The notes under the pieces were generated by a model, which was not told the origin of the DNA, made no database searches, and worked only from the letters and a program-made list of their open reading frames with translations. Positions 20,601 to 27,272 of a DNA stretch of 27,542 nt are shown here, in pieces. Source of the DNA: Plakobranchus ocellatus (Eukaryota; Mollusca; Gastropoda; Plakobranchidae). The translations under genes were made by a program, and so were the position numbers. Position 1 is the stretch's first letter. Every line of letters starts with the position of its first letter. The stretch spans positions 442,509 through 470,050 of the forward strand of contig BLXT01006428.1 in assembly GCA_019648995.1 (NCBI GenBank), read 5' to 3'.

Positions 20601-23600
20601 GACTGTCACTAACAGATGATGCCATAGCCTCAATTTTGCCCCTACAATTTTTACTTTGTGTGAACCAATAACTCAGTAATTTGTAACTGTAGAGATATAT
20701 CATAGAAGTTATTTGCGTCCTAATGGAAAGGCTGGCAAGAGTTTCTATGGCAAACAAGGAAAGAATTAGTTCATCTTAAGAGTGTGTTCAGTTTCAGTCC
20801 CCACTGGCCAAAGCTGAAAGTTTTCCCAAATTTTTTCTTGAAGCCAAATACTTTACATCTAACAACTTTCCCCATTGAAAATTTTGGGAAGCTCAGGAGC
20901 AGAATTACCTTGTTTGGGATTGTGCACCTCTGTAATGTTGGTCTCTGGTGGAGGGTCATCCATGTCCTTGGTCATGTCCTCCTCATCCTCCTCCCACTTG
21001 CGCTTCTTGCTCGCTCCTATGGCTGCAGCTCTGGAGCTACGGACACACAAAATTTACATCTCTTTTCAACACTGGTTTCAGACATATATGGTCATTTTCA
21101 CATTAAAAAAAAATATTTTCAGCTACTACACTACAGTATCAGTACCTATTGTTCTGTGTAATCACAGCTAAATCTTTGCGCATTGGCTGACATTTTCTTT
21201 TCTCATACAGAAAATGATTTTTTATAAAAAATAAAAGATTACAAGAGGAAGTTAGTTGGCCACAATAGATTGCACCCTTTGGGTTTCGACTTTTCAGTGA
21301 GAATAATTGAAAGAGAAAAAAAAAATTTAGTCCAAATGAAGTAACAATTTGATATAACAAGTCAAGTAATGCAGTAGCACATAAAACGTCTTAAGCCAGA
21401 AGTTTGGGCCTCCTCACCTTCGTTTTACAAAGGGTTTATTACACATGTACAAAGTGGTCTCTCCCATTGGCATTGCACTAGCCAGGTGAGGGAACATTCC
21501 CATCAGATCCAAACAGTCTTTATTCTCTTTGTCCATAATGTCTTAAGTTTATGTTGTAATGGTCTAAAGAATTATACACAATTCCCTGAACAGTTTCTCA
21601 AATTAGAAAATGACGACTGTAATTAAAAAAAAAAAAGAGCTTAGAACTTCCGTAAGCAAGGATGCCACACTTGATTTATGTACTAAATACATTGGAAACA
21701 ACAGAACATTAAAACTTATTGAAAACAATCCACACGTTCTTTGACGAATGTAACAGTATTAAATAAACAACCCTATCTTCTAATACTGATGTCCAGTTAC
21801 ACAAAGGGCAAAAAATTTTGAAACAAAAGGGAACAAAGTAAAAAACTAACAAAGGGCAAAAGCTCTGAAAACAGAAAATTAAGAGCTAAAATAAAACATT
21901 CTCTTTTATTTCATGAATGGAAGGAATACATCCAGAGTCCTGTAGTGTGTAATCACAACACTTGCCAATCTCCCAAGCTAAAATATTTAGATTTATTTGC
22001 TTTGCTTATTCTAAATTTTTTTCTAACAACAAACAAAAGAAGTCAAGATCTAATAACAGGTCCAAACTAGAAAGAGGAACACAAAAAAAACAAATCCAAA
22101 AAACAAAAGCAACTAAACTTGGTGCAACAACAATGAACAAAAAAGGAACAAAACTCTTTAAACTCTGTTTACAATTTCTCTTGCAGTCTGAGTGAACTGA
22201 AATCAAAACACAAACACATACATGTGTACAGTAGTAATTCTAACAATGGTTGGTGCAGGTATAAAGCACAGGCTTATTCACTGAGTAAGTAACACTCACA
22301 AATGTTTGCACACTGTAGTATTCTTTTCTAACATGAAAAGGCTTGCACTGAATTTAAATTGCCACAACTCTTGTCTCTTACAAACAACTACAATATTGTC
22401 ACTTATTATAGGATTTGGTTTTCGTGTCTAGCAAGCCCACAAAAAGGTCACATCAGGCTTTCAGGCCCTTAGGCCAGCGTTCTGGTGGTGGGGCTTAACA
22501 CCTAAAGGACCGTTATGAGAATATTCGTGGAAAAAAAAAAACCAAAAACAAAAACAATCAAAACAGACGATGAGTATATTCGCGAAAAGTACCCAGCCAT
22601 AGAGGACCAGAGACGAGTATTCTCGCAACAGCTAGAGCACTACTTTATTCCAATCCAAAATATTCTTAGTCTAGATCTTATTTTTTATTTTTTTATTTCC
22701 GACCTAGTTATCAATTTGCAAGTGTGGGTATACAAAACAAAGGATTTCCATTATGGGCTTATCCCTATTGGTGTTAAAGGCGTAATTTCTAGAAATGGGG
22801 GGGCAACTCCGGTCCTGGGGGATGAACAGGGGTGGCAGCCCAGGTCTGGGAGGGGTAACTCTAGGATGGCAAAGTCGATCCTTTAGGTGTTAAACCCATG
22901 ATAAAAGAGTCGTTACAGATCTTAAGGCGGATTCACTATCTGTTATGCCACAAAGACCCTGACTTCATCGAATTGGTATTAGAAAGCAAAAGCAAAATAA
23001 GCCCCAATAAGTCTTTTTTTTTTTTTGCTGGAGTTGGGGGTGGGGGATGAGGAGTACTGACAAGTAGCCTGAAATATCCATCACATTATACTGATCTAAA
23101 AAGAACTGAAATTTTTTTTTTACCATAAGGCAGGTATAGTTAAAAAAAAAAAACCAAAAAAACTGAAGGGCATCATTTACTTCCTCAGATACCAAACTGG
23201 TTACATTTAAGCTTTTGAAAAGGGCAAAGTGAGTCCATTACTCAGGAAAAGAGAATAGCATTAGCAATAGTCCCAATTTTATTTTAGCACATCGTGAAGT
23301 AATTTGCCCTTCCTTTCTTTGCCACCTTACTGAAGCCGAGTCTTAATTGGTATTGGGTTGAAATAAAATTTGCTTTCCGGGACTGAGGCTTAAAGAGACA
23401 CTCTGCATGATAGTTACTGATTGTGGTACTCCTTACCTCTACAATTTGGCTTGGATCATTATTTGAGTAAAAAAGAAAGTATATTACCTTTTCCTTTTGA
23501 TCTTTTCAGGCGGCGGTGAAGGAGATTTCTTACGCTTCGGATTTGTCTTTTTCTGTCGCCTGCTCTTATCATCAGGGCTGTCTCTCACCTAGGATTGGCC

Positions 23601-26572
23601 ATACCAAGAAAAGAACACAATGTCATTTGGTACATCAACACGTTTTGCCTCTTACAGTAAAATGTGTAGCATCAAATTGTTTTATGCTTCCTGGAGGGCA
23701 CCAGCAAAAAATATTAAGTGTTAACAAACTCAGCTAGACTCCTCTAAGGATAAAGAGAGGATTTGGGTGTAAAAGATGAAGGCTATGCCCATATCTATTA
23801 CACTTGTTCATGTCGCAATCTGCTGATGCCAAATGAAATGCAATATCAGCAGTGTTAAATCTGTGGATGAAACTGCACTTCACCTGGCTGCAGCAGAAAA
23901 ACACATTCATTGTGAAATTACACAAAAATTACTCAAACCATTGTTTTTTCTTAAATTTGCTGTCTCACAAGTGGTAACAGACCCCCTAAAAAATGTTTCA
24001 CAATATCTTTATTCCGACATTTTTACACATATCCATGAACCGTTTTATTGAGGGCAAAATATAACATTCTGAAACACTAACATCCACAAAAAGGGGAGCT
24101 TGTCAGTCTTGAAAAAGTGACAGATATGTCTGATTATAAAAAATAAAAATTCGCACTAATAATTAAAGGAAAATCTTTTCATCAGCAACAAACCACATAA
24201 AAATGAGAGATATCAAAGACTCTTACATTTATATCAAGTATTCTAGATATGATTTAGTTCAACTGGTTTCAACCAAGACAATCTTTAGTTCACTTCTGAG
24301 AGCTTAAGGCAAGAAAATGAATGTTAAAGAGGGTGTTTTGTAAATAATGTAAGACCAAATATTACATAACAAAAGATTAATCTAGTAACATAGCAGGAAA
24401 TGATCAACTGTAAAGTACTGACTCTCCTTATATTTAATTAAATGAACAAATTAAAATTTGACAGAGCAGCCTTTCCAAACTGAGCACCAATCCAATTTGC
24501 TAAGAAATAACTAACTATGATACGTCTATTCTTTCCCACTAATCTTCAACTTCTTAGTGAAAATATCAAATTTGCAAAAAAAGAAAGGAAAAAGCTGCCT
24601 TGTTTGAAATGAACTACAACTTACATCATCAACTGTCAGCTTTACTTTCCCAACTTTCTTGCTCTTCTTGCCCTCAACCTGCACAAAGAGAGCGGAGAAG
24701 GGTCCATGACTTACTTTGAATTACGAAAACGTTATAATTGCGAGAAGAAATGTGGCAAAGTGACCTGGGAAAACGAACATTTACACGAAATCATTTCATC
24801 AATTTCTCCACCTGACCATGTAATCATGGCACTAGATGATACAATGGTAAAAAGGAACATTTTGGAATGGGAGATCCAGATTTGCTTCCTATTTGCGCCA
24901 GCTTGTGATGAAAATGGAGTTTCATCAAAGGAATGTTTGGACAAACACATTAACTTGGAGGAGTTTGGGATAAAAAAGAAATCACGTGTCATAACTGTAT
25001 TTTTCTCATTATATTTGAGAGTCAAAAAATCTGATGCTGCAAAGGCATCTATTTCAAATGCCTGCCTTTTAATATGTTTTAAAATTTTTCTAAATATGAT
25101 TCAATATAAATTTCTTATCTAGATTCCCAGCTAAGTTCTTTTGATAGAAAACATCCTGATATTACCTATTAAATAAACTCATTCATGATAGATAAGAGAG
25201 TTTAATCTCATTCAATTTCACATCTTCATGAATTATTTTATTTTTTTTAAAAATACAAGTACAAAATAGGAAGCCTTGGTGTCTCAGAGGTTAGCAATCA
25301 CTATCAGATATCTACAGTGACCTACAGCTGTAGGGTTGAATCTGCCAAAAGCACTCAGCCTCACATTAGCCAGGACCTACGATCACTAAGTGATAAACAA
25401 GCATTATGGCATATAATATGATCAGCATAGAACCTTAAATGAAAGATCTTTGTAAATTACAAATTATTCGAAATCAACAATATAGATAGTTATTGATGAC
25501 TTTTGTAAAATTGTATGCTGAAGACCACTTGCCTCCTCCTCGATGATGTAATCCTCTTCATTCATCCATTCATTATACTGCTCAAGATCCAAAATCCAAC
25601 GAGGGCTCACCTGTAGACATGGAGAGATATTTTTTATGAACGAACCATACAAAACTGCTTTATTTTTTCCTATTTTATTCTGTATCAATTTTCCTATCTT
25701 GCATTTATTGCCAAATTCATACCCCTGTGCATGACTTAAATAGCATTTAAAAACAGAAAAAACAGCAAAAAGAACAACTATTAAAAAAAAAAAATCCATC
25801 GCTCACCTCCCAAACATCAGGTGGGGGACTGTTCTCAAAATCATACTCAATGTTGACGTCAGTTACCCAGGTGTCGTAGCTGAAAACAAAAACACTTATC
25901 TATGAGGTAACCATCAAACCAATGCAGATATTTATGAGACAGAATTTTTTACTAACTTATCAAACAGTACTCATTCTCTGATTTTCTAAATTGCAAGGCA
26001 AGGTTTTTGATTCACATCTTATCATAGAAAACTAAAAGTTTTGCTGGCTCTCCTTGAGGGTATCTACAGATTGCACTTATTCCTAAATTTGAAATATCAT
26101 TTTATTCATGCTTGCCTGATTTGAGCCACCTTCACTAAAAATTAAATCCTAAATCTAAACTTACTTCAGCAATGAAAAGACTGCTTCAACTCATGGAAAT
26201 TTCTGTTAACAGCTTTTCACTAAATAACTCTGAATGATAAAAGCTATTTCCACATATAATCCTGTTGGATGGATTATCACAAATGTCCACAGAATGTCAT
26301 GTAATCAATTCCATCTTTGCTATAATCTCCAGAGCAAAAGCTTTGTAAGTTATAGCAAAAATTAGAAACTTACTTCATTCACTGTTTGTCCTTTTTGGAG
26401 AATCACAAATTTCTCAGGTAAGCAGGAAAGTCAATTTTTTAAAAAAGTGTGTATCTTACCATAACAGCCTGAATTTGAAGAAAACACATTGCCACAAACC
26501 TGTCTGGATAGTACCACCAATGGATTCCATAGCTTCTTTCGCGTTTGAAGGTAGGCCTAAAGAATTCTTCTC
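4676..26572 (-). CDS. SMARCC: SMARCC (SWI/SNF core subunit), 21 exons, N-terminus outside window
   Basis: Core scaffold subunit of SWI/SNF (BAF/PBAF) nucleosome remodellers, nuclear; in the family it dimerises and binds the ATPase and other core subunits. Exons (all minus): 26500-26572, 25807-25879, 25533-25610, 24625-24678, 23488-23588, 20909-21036, 19937-20022, 19008-19276, 17985-18098, 17200-17356, 16648-16767, 16116-16314, 14986-15108, 14242-14379, 13957-14006, 13056-13172, 12577-12768, 11709-11843, 10707-11159, 6040-7123, 4676-4701. All junction phases agree and every intron is GT-AG except intron 3 (GC-AG). Numbering residues from the first visible one: chromodomain-like 1-70, SWIRM about 249-345, SANT about 427-475, coiled coil about 695-770, Pro/Gln/Ser tail 775-1250. 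Human SMARCC1/2 are about 1100-1214 residues; this protein would be near 1450-1500 because of the long tail. The SMARCC1/2 split is vertebrate, so this is probably orthologous to both. Identity is secure; the exon 8 start and the last exon are uncertain. Confidence 0.93.
4925..5152 (+). pseudogene. SAP-like coding fragment antisense in intron 20
   Basis: The plus strand is open from just after a TGA at about 4917 to 5152 and encodes [20 protein letters not shown] and [16 protein letters not shown]. The latter resembles the SAP-like motif (LKxWLxxRG, then a basic helix) common in invertebrate transposon-associated and SWIM-type proteins. No start context, splice sites or neighbouring domain confirm it, so it is treated as a probable decayed insert. 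Confidence 0.25.
5153..6039. other. Rest of intron 20, no gene seen
   Basis: AT-rich intronic sequence. The one notable stretch is the G-run block at 5326-5353. No transposon ends or RNA genes were recognised. Confidence 0.5.
5326..5353 (+). repeat. G-run block with quadruplex potential
   Basis: Four G runs of 7, 7, 4 and 6 separated by one or two bases. This fits the G3+N1-7 pattern. It is on the strand opposite to SMARCC transcription. Confidence 0.6.
6040..7123 (-). CDS. SMARCC: SMARCC exon 20 (long Pro/Gln/Gly-rich tail)
   Basis: Acceptor ttcccctcctgcttcgcag at 7124, then an unbroken 361-codon frame in phase 0. Composition is Pro, Gln, Ser and Thr, with a Gln run and many [16 protein letters not shown]-like units, the type of disordered C-terminus seen in SMARCC and other SWI/SNF subunits such as ARID1. 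A single sumoylation-like IKQE lies near the start. The exon ends CCG|gtgagt in phase 1; reading through that donor meets TGA after two more residues (stop at 6032-6034), so two C-termini are possible. Confidence 0.88.
7124..7911 (-). other. Intron 19, 3' part, nothing recognised
   Basis: AT-rich intronic sequence between exon 20 and the hAT-like insertion. Only the exon 20 acceptor tract at 7124-7150 is functional as far as I can see. Confidence 0.5.
8645..8709. repeat. (GA)n microsatellite
   Basis: About 32 GA units with one interruption (gagtgaga), inside the hAT-like element. The Ser/Leu-rich frames on the minus strand here are its translation, not genes. Confidence 0.95.
9222..9255. repeat. 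G-rich low-complexity tract
   Basis: Runs of G (9, 5 and shorter) inside the hAT-like element; a C-rich mirror (C10, then C6) follows at about 9326-9341. The two could pair as an imperfect hairpin. Confidence 0.6.
9981..10030. repeat. Two-copy tandem repeat, unit 28 bp
   Basis: 9981-10003 and 10009-10030 share acattactaaaaa and taccagcat, differing by one A. It lies next to the right end of the hAT-like element in intron 19. Confidence 0.8.
10707..11159 (-). CDS. SMARCC: SMARCC exon 19 (end of coiled coil, Pro/Ser tail)
   Basis: Acceptor cctttacag, donor CAG|gtaatt, 151 codons in phase 0. Starts [20 protein letters not shown], then RAAEYRARQ, matching human [29 protein letters not shown]. 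After about 40 residues it becomes Pro/Ser/His-rich low-complexity sequence with a run of six serines and the phrase [14 protein letters not shown]. Confidence 0.94.
11709..11843 (-). CDS. SMARCC: SMARCC exon 18 (coiled coil)
   Basis: Acceptor tttttcttccag, donor TCG|gtaagt, 45 codons in phase 0. Encodes [20 protein letters not shown] and [20 protein letters not shown], virtually identical to human. This is the leucine-zipper-like coiled coil through which SMARCC subunits pair. Confidence 0.97.
12147..12566. mobile_element. pogo/Tigger-like TA-flanked MITE (420 bp)
   Basis: Ends are CAGTGGAAATCTC (12147) and the complement of CAGTGCAAACCTC (12566), 11 of 13 identical, both flanked by TA (12145-12146, 12567-12568). 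Inner similarity continues to about 60 bp (CTTCAAATTATC on the left, TATTCGATATCC on the right), the TTCGAATTATC type of word common in pogo/Tigger-like ends. Too short for a transposase. It lies in intron 17, its right end 10 bp from exon 17. Confidence 0.75.
12577..12768 (-). CDS. SMARCC: SMARCC exon 17 (acidic then Ala-rich helix)
   Basis: Acceptor cattag, donor AAG|gtagga, 64 codons in phase 0. Ends with [16 protein letters not shown], matching human [16 protein letters not shown] exactly, and leads straight into exon 18. A small pogo-like element begins 10 bp inside the following intron. Confidence 0.95.
13056..13172 (-). CDS. SMARCC: SMARCC exon 16 (Lys/Glu-rich)
   Basis: Acceptor tgtgtag, donor AAG|gtttgc, 39 codons in phase 0. 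Encodes [17 protein letters not shown] and a Lys/Glu-rich repeat ending DKAEEKK, the counterpart of the KEK-rich acidic stretch of human SMARCC2. Confidence 0.87.
13520..13672. repeat. Dispersed repeat, copy 2 (intron 15)
   Basis: Divergent partner of 2690-2870, same orientation; see that entry. The best preserved parts are tactttgtacatcatta and ggcaaaccctc. It has no coding-like neighbour here. Confidence 0.45.
13957..14006 (-). CDS. SMARCC: SMARCC exon 15 (short acidic/basic exon)
   Basis: Acceptor tatttacag, donor AAG|gtaaaa; 50 bp. Encodes [17 protein letters not shown], part of the charged, poorly conserved region after the GIAGT motif. It is in phase with exons 14 and 16. Confidence 0.85.
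14242..14379 (-). CDS. SMARCC: SMARCC exon 14
   Basis: Acceptor gtctctgcag, donor CAG|gtgagt. Encodes [18 protein letters not shown] and [14 protein letters not shown], matching human LEEFSKMKEEVPTALVEAH and PAFGLESSGIAGT. Phase 1 on both sides. Confidence 0.96.
14986..15108 (-). CDS. SMARCC: SMARCC exon 13
   Basis: Acceptor aattcacag, donor TAG|gtgagc. Encodes [20 protein letters not shown] then [20 protein letters not shown], nearly identical to human [40 protein letters not shown]. Phase 1 on both sides. Confidence 0.97.
15930..15990 (-). repeat. Possible tRNA-derived SINE remnant
   Basis: Minus strand reads TGGCCAGGTTAGG (A-box-like) and CGAGTTCAAAACC (B-box-like, degenerate) about 12 bp apart, closer than in a tRNA. 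It is in intron 12. Weak. Confidence 0.22.
16116..16314 (-). CDS. SMARCC: SMARCC exon 12 (SANT domain)
   Basis: Acceptor cattctag, donor TCG|gtatgt. The whole SANT domain is in one exon: [55 protein letters not shown]. The three tryptophan/aromatic core positions of a Myb-like fold are present (EW, DW and the FL of the third helix). SANT in this family contacts histone tails or partner subunits. Confidence 0.97.
16648..16767 (-). CDS. SMARCC: SMARCC exon 11 (linker before SANT)
   Basis: Acceptor ctgtcacag, donor AAG|gtagaa, 40 codons in phase 0. Encodes a Lys/Glu-rich piece, then [14 protein letters not shown], the counterpart of human FGLRTDMYTKKNV that directly precedes SANT. Confidence 0.93.
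17200..17356 (-). CDS. SMARCC: SMARCC exon 10 (end of SWIRM)
   Basis: Acceptor cctacag, donor CAG|gtttgt. Encodes [17 protein letters not shown], then [20 protein letters not shown], matching human [32 protein letters not shown] closes near NYQV; the rest is the conserved Pro-rich linker. Confidence 0.96.
17985..18098 (-). CDS. SMARCC: SMARCC exon 9 (middle of SWIRM)
   Basis: Acceptor ttttttacttag, donor GAG|gtcagc. Encodes [20 protein letters not shown] followed by [17 protein letters not shown], the most conserved helices of SWIRM (human [38 protein letters not shown]). Phase 2 on both sides. Confidence 0.96.
18099..19007 (-). other. Intron 8, nothing recognised
   Basis: AT-rich intron with normal donor (gtaagt) and acceptor (acttag). 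No element or RNA gene was seen. Confidence 0.5.
19008..19276 (-). CDS. SMARCC: SMARCC exon 8 (start of SWIRM domain)
   Basis: The first half is a variable Ser/Glu/Ala linker; the second holds the start of SWIRM, with [20 protein letters not shown] and [17 protein letters not shown] nearly identical to human and fly proteins. SWIRM is a helical domain that binds partners and DNA. Donor AT|gtaagt splits an Ile codon. The 5' boundary is uncertain: the first AG after a strong pyrimidine tract is caacag, giving 19276, but an upstream ttag at 19361 would add 28 in-frame codons (start 19360). Confidence 0.9.
19937..20022 (-). CDS. SMARCC: SMARCC exon 7
   Basis: Acceptor atctatag, donor AAG|gtagtt. 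Encodes a split Gly, then [16 protein letters not shown] and [12 protein letters not shown]. The family has APVKGGTMTDLDEQED here. Confidence 0.92.
20023..20908 (-). other. Intron 6, nothing recognised
   Basis: AT-rich intron between exons 6 and 7. Open frames here lack family motifs and splice sites. Confidence 0.5.
20909..21036 (-). CDS. SMARCC: SMARCC exon 6 (basic-acidic linker)
   Basis: Acceptor tccgtag, donor AAG|gtaatt. The first base completes a Ser codon split from exon 5; leaves in phase 1. Encodes [20 protein letters not shown] followed by [12 protein letters not shown], matching human [23 protein letters not shown]. Confidence 0.92.
21418..21477 (-). CDS. Candidate 60-bp cassette exon or alternative first exon of SMARCC
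   Basis: Inside intron 5 the minus strand has an ATG-started 40-codon frame (21536-21414) with protein-like composition, starting [15 protein letters not shown] and including [13 protein letters not shown]. It contains a strong donor, CGAAG|gtgagg, leaving in phase 2 exactly as exon 6 needs. An acceptor tcacctggctag precedes 21477 and also gives phase 2, so a 60-bp exon here could be included or skipped without changing frame, adding 20 residues. Alternatively the ATG could head a shorter isoform. The residues are not recognised from any SMARCC I know, so this may be chance. Confidence 0.3.
22499..22889. mobile_element. piggyBac-like TTAA MITE (391 bp)
   Basis: Terminal inverted repeats CACCTAAAGGACCG (22499-22512) and the complement of CACCTAAAGGATCG (22876-22889), 13 of 14 identical, flanked by TTAA on both sides (22495-22498, 22890-22893). 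TTAA duplications are diagnostic of piggyBac, and also of Kolobok. The interior holds a GC-rich right half and an A-rich left half and no transposase. It lies in intron 5 of SMARCC. The 123-codon frame inside is not recognised. Confidence 0.8.
23488..23588 (-). CDS. SMARCC: SMARCC exon 5 (basic Ser-Pro linker, NLS-like)
   Basis: Acceptor tcctag, donor AAG|gtaata, leaves in phase 2. Encodes [20 protein letters not shown] followed by [13 protein letters not shown], the counterpart of human KKRKRSPSPSPTPEAKKK. Clusters of Lys/Arg suggest a nuclear localisation signal. Confidence 0.88.
23845..23940 (+). pseudogene. Ankyrin-repeat-like fragment
   Basis: Plus-strand frame encodes [14 protein letters not shown] followed by QKLLK, the TALHLAA signature of an ankyrin repeat with the following helix. 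Only one unit is visible, without splice sites, in intron 4 antisense to SMARCC. It may be a decayed insert or chance. Confidence 0.3.
24625..24678 (-). CDS. SMARCC: SMARCC exon 4 (basic linker)
   Basis: Acceptor ggttgag preceded by gcag, donor GAT|gtaagt, 18 codons in phase 0. Encodes [18 protein letters not shown], a lysine-rich linker. Short, but framed by good splice sites and in phase with both neighbours. Confidence 0.85.
24706..25122 (+). other. 138-codon open frame in intron 3, unrecognised
   Basis: Longest non-SMARCC frame outside low-complexity DNA, antisense to the host gene, starting 28 bp from exon 4. It encodes [18 protein letters not shown] and [15 protein letters not shown]. 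No domain, signal peptide or clear membrane span is recognised, although the end is hydrophobic ([14 protein letters not shown]). The complementary strand is also open for 97 codons. It could be chance or a decayed insertion. Confidence 0.2.
25272..25360 (+). repeat. tRNA-derived SINE (head region)
   Basis: GCCTTGGTGTCTCAGAGG followed by TTAGC resembles an A box region, and GGGTTGAATCTGCC (25333-25346) a B box (GGTTCRANYCC), about 45 bp apart as in a tRNA with a variable arm. The body after about 25360 has no clear end. In intron 3. Confidence 0.55.
25533..25610 (-). CDS. SMARCC: SMARCC exon 3, GC splice donor
   Basis: Acceptor tctacag, 26 codons in phase 0. It encodes [20 protein letters not shown], almost the family signature [18 protein letters not shown]. 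The exon must end at GAG|gcaagt: no GT donor is available, and gcaagt after AG is the normal consensus of GC-AG introns. Exon 4 then continues in phase 0. Confidence 0.9.
25807..25879 (-). CDS. SMARCC: SMARCC exon 2
   Basis: Acceptor ttttcag, donor GAG|gtgagc. The first base completes a split Ser codon; 24 codons follow, ending in phase 0. It encodes [10 protein letters not shown] then PPPDVWE, continuing the chromodomain-like region (family: SYDTWIPASEIE). Confidence 0.9.
26500..26572 (-). CDS. SMARCC: SMARCC exon 1 of those visible (N-terminal module)
   Basis: Intron ends in ttttcag and the exon ends CAG|gtttgt. It enters with one base owed from an unseen upstream exon and leaves in phase 2. 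It encodes [12 protein letters not shown] followed by HWWYYPDS, matching the family segment EEEWVRPVMKRD...HWGYYPDSYDTW in human SMARCC2. This is the part of the N-terminal module with a chromodomain-like fold. No preceding exon can be recognised between here and the right edge. Confidence 0.9.
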
Positions 26573-27272
26573 CTGAAAACATTAAAAGAAAAATAATATT
26601 CTTATTTAACTCTTGGCAAAAAGAATAGGAAAAATGGTATCTCGTTTTGAAGGTAGTGGTACAAAGCCAGTTATGACTGCAGTGAGTTACAACTGAACAA
26701 GCCCAGGACCTGGCAAACCTAATGGTTTTATTGGATTTATATCAGGATGGAAGTAAACAAAGGATATGGGAAGAGGTGGAGGAAATATGATCGCATTTAT
26801 TAAAACTGCCTGCATCAAACTCCCCCTAAAACAAGAGGATATTACAATTTATCTCATCTTGTTTGTACTTCAAAATTACCCTAGGTCTAAAAACACTACC
26901 CTCCATTTCTAGCGATTACAATCTGGCCGAGCTGATCTGCTTAAGAGTAAAAAATCAATAACGCCAACTTCCTGGTGTTCTGTGCAAGCTTAAGTAAACG
27001 CAGGACCTGAGAGAAATGTCAGTCACACTCAACTGAAGATGGGTACAATTCAACCCTTTACAAATGACAACTGCATGCACGATACTTGATTGCAGCTGAA
27101 TGAATCTTTCTGTTCTAATGGTTTCTTTTATTTCCTGCTCCTTTCTATCCCACTTCAATAAAAAAAAGTCCTCATCTTTTAGGCTGATCATTAACAAGAT
27201 TAATAAGATGGTTCACTCATTCCGGCAAAGAAAGTGAAATACTTTACCTGGAGTTTTGCTTTGAGATGGGAG
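26573..27272 (-). other. Upstream intron of SMARCC, no exon recognised
   Basis: AT-rich sequence preceding the first visible exon. I found nothing matching the family's BRCT-like segment, so the previous exon is taken to be beyond the window. Confidence 0.5.
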
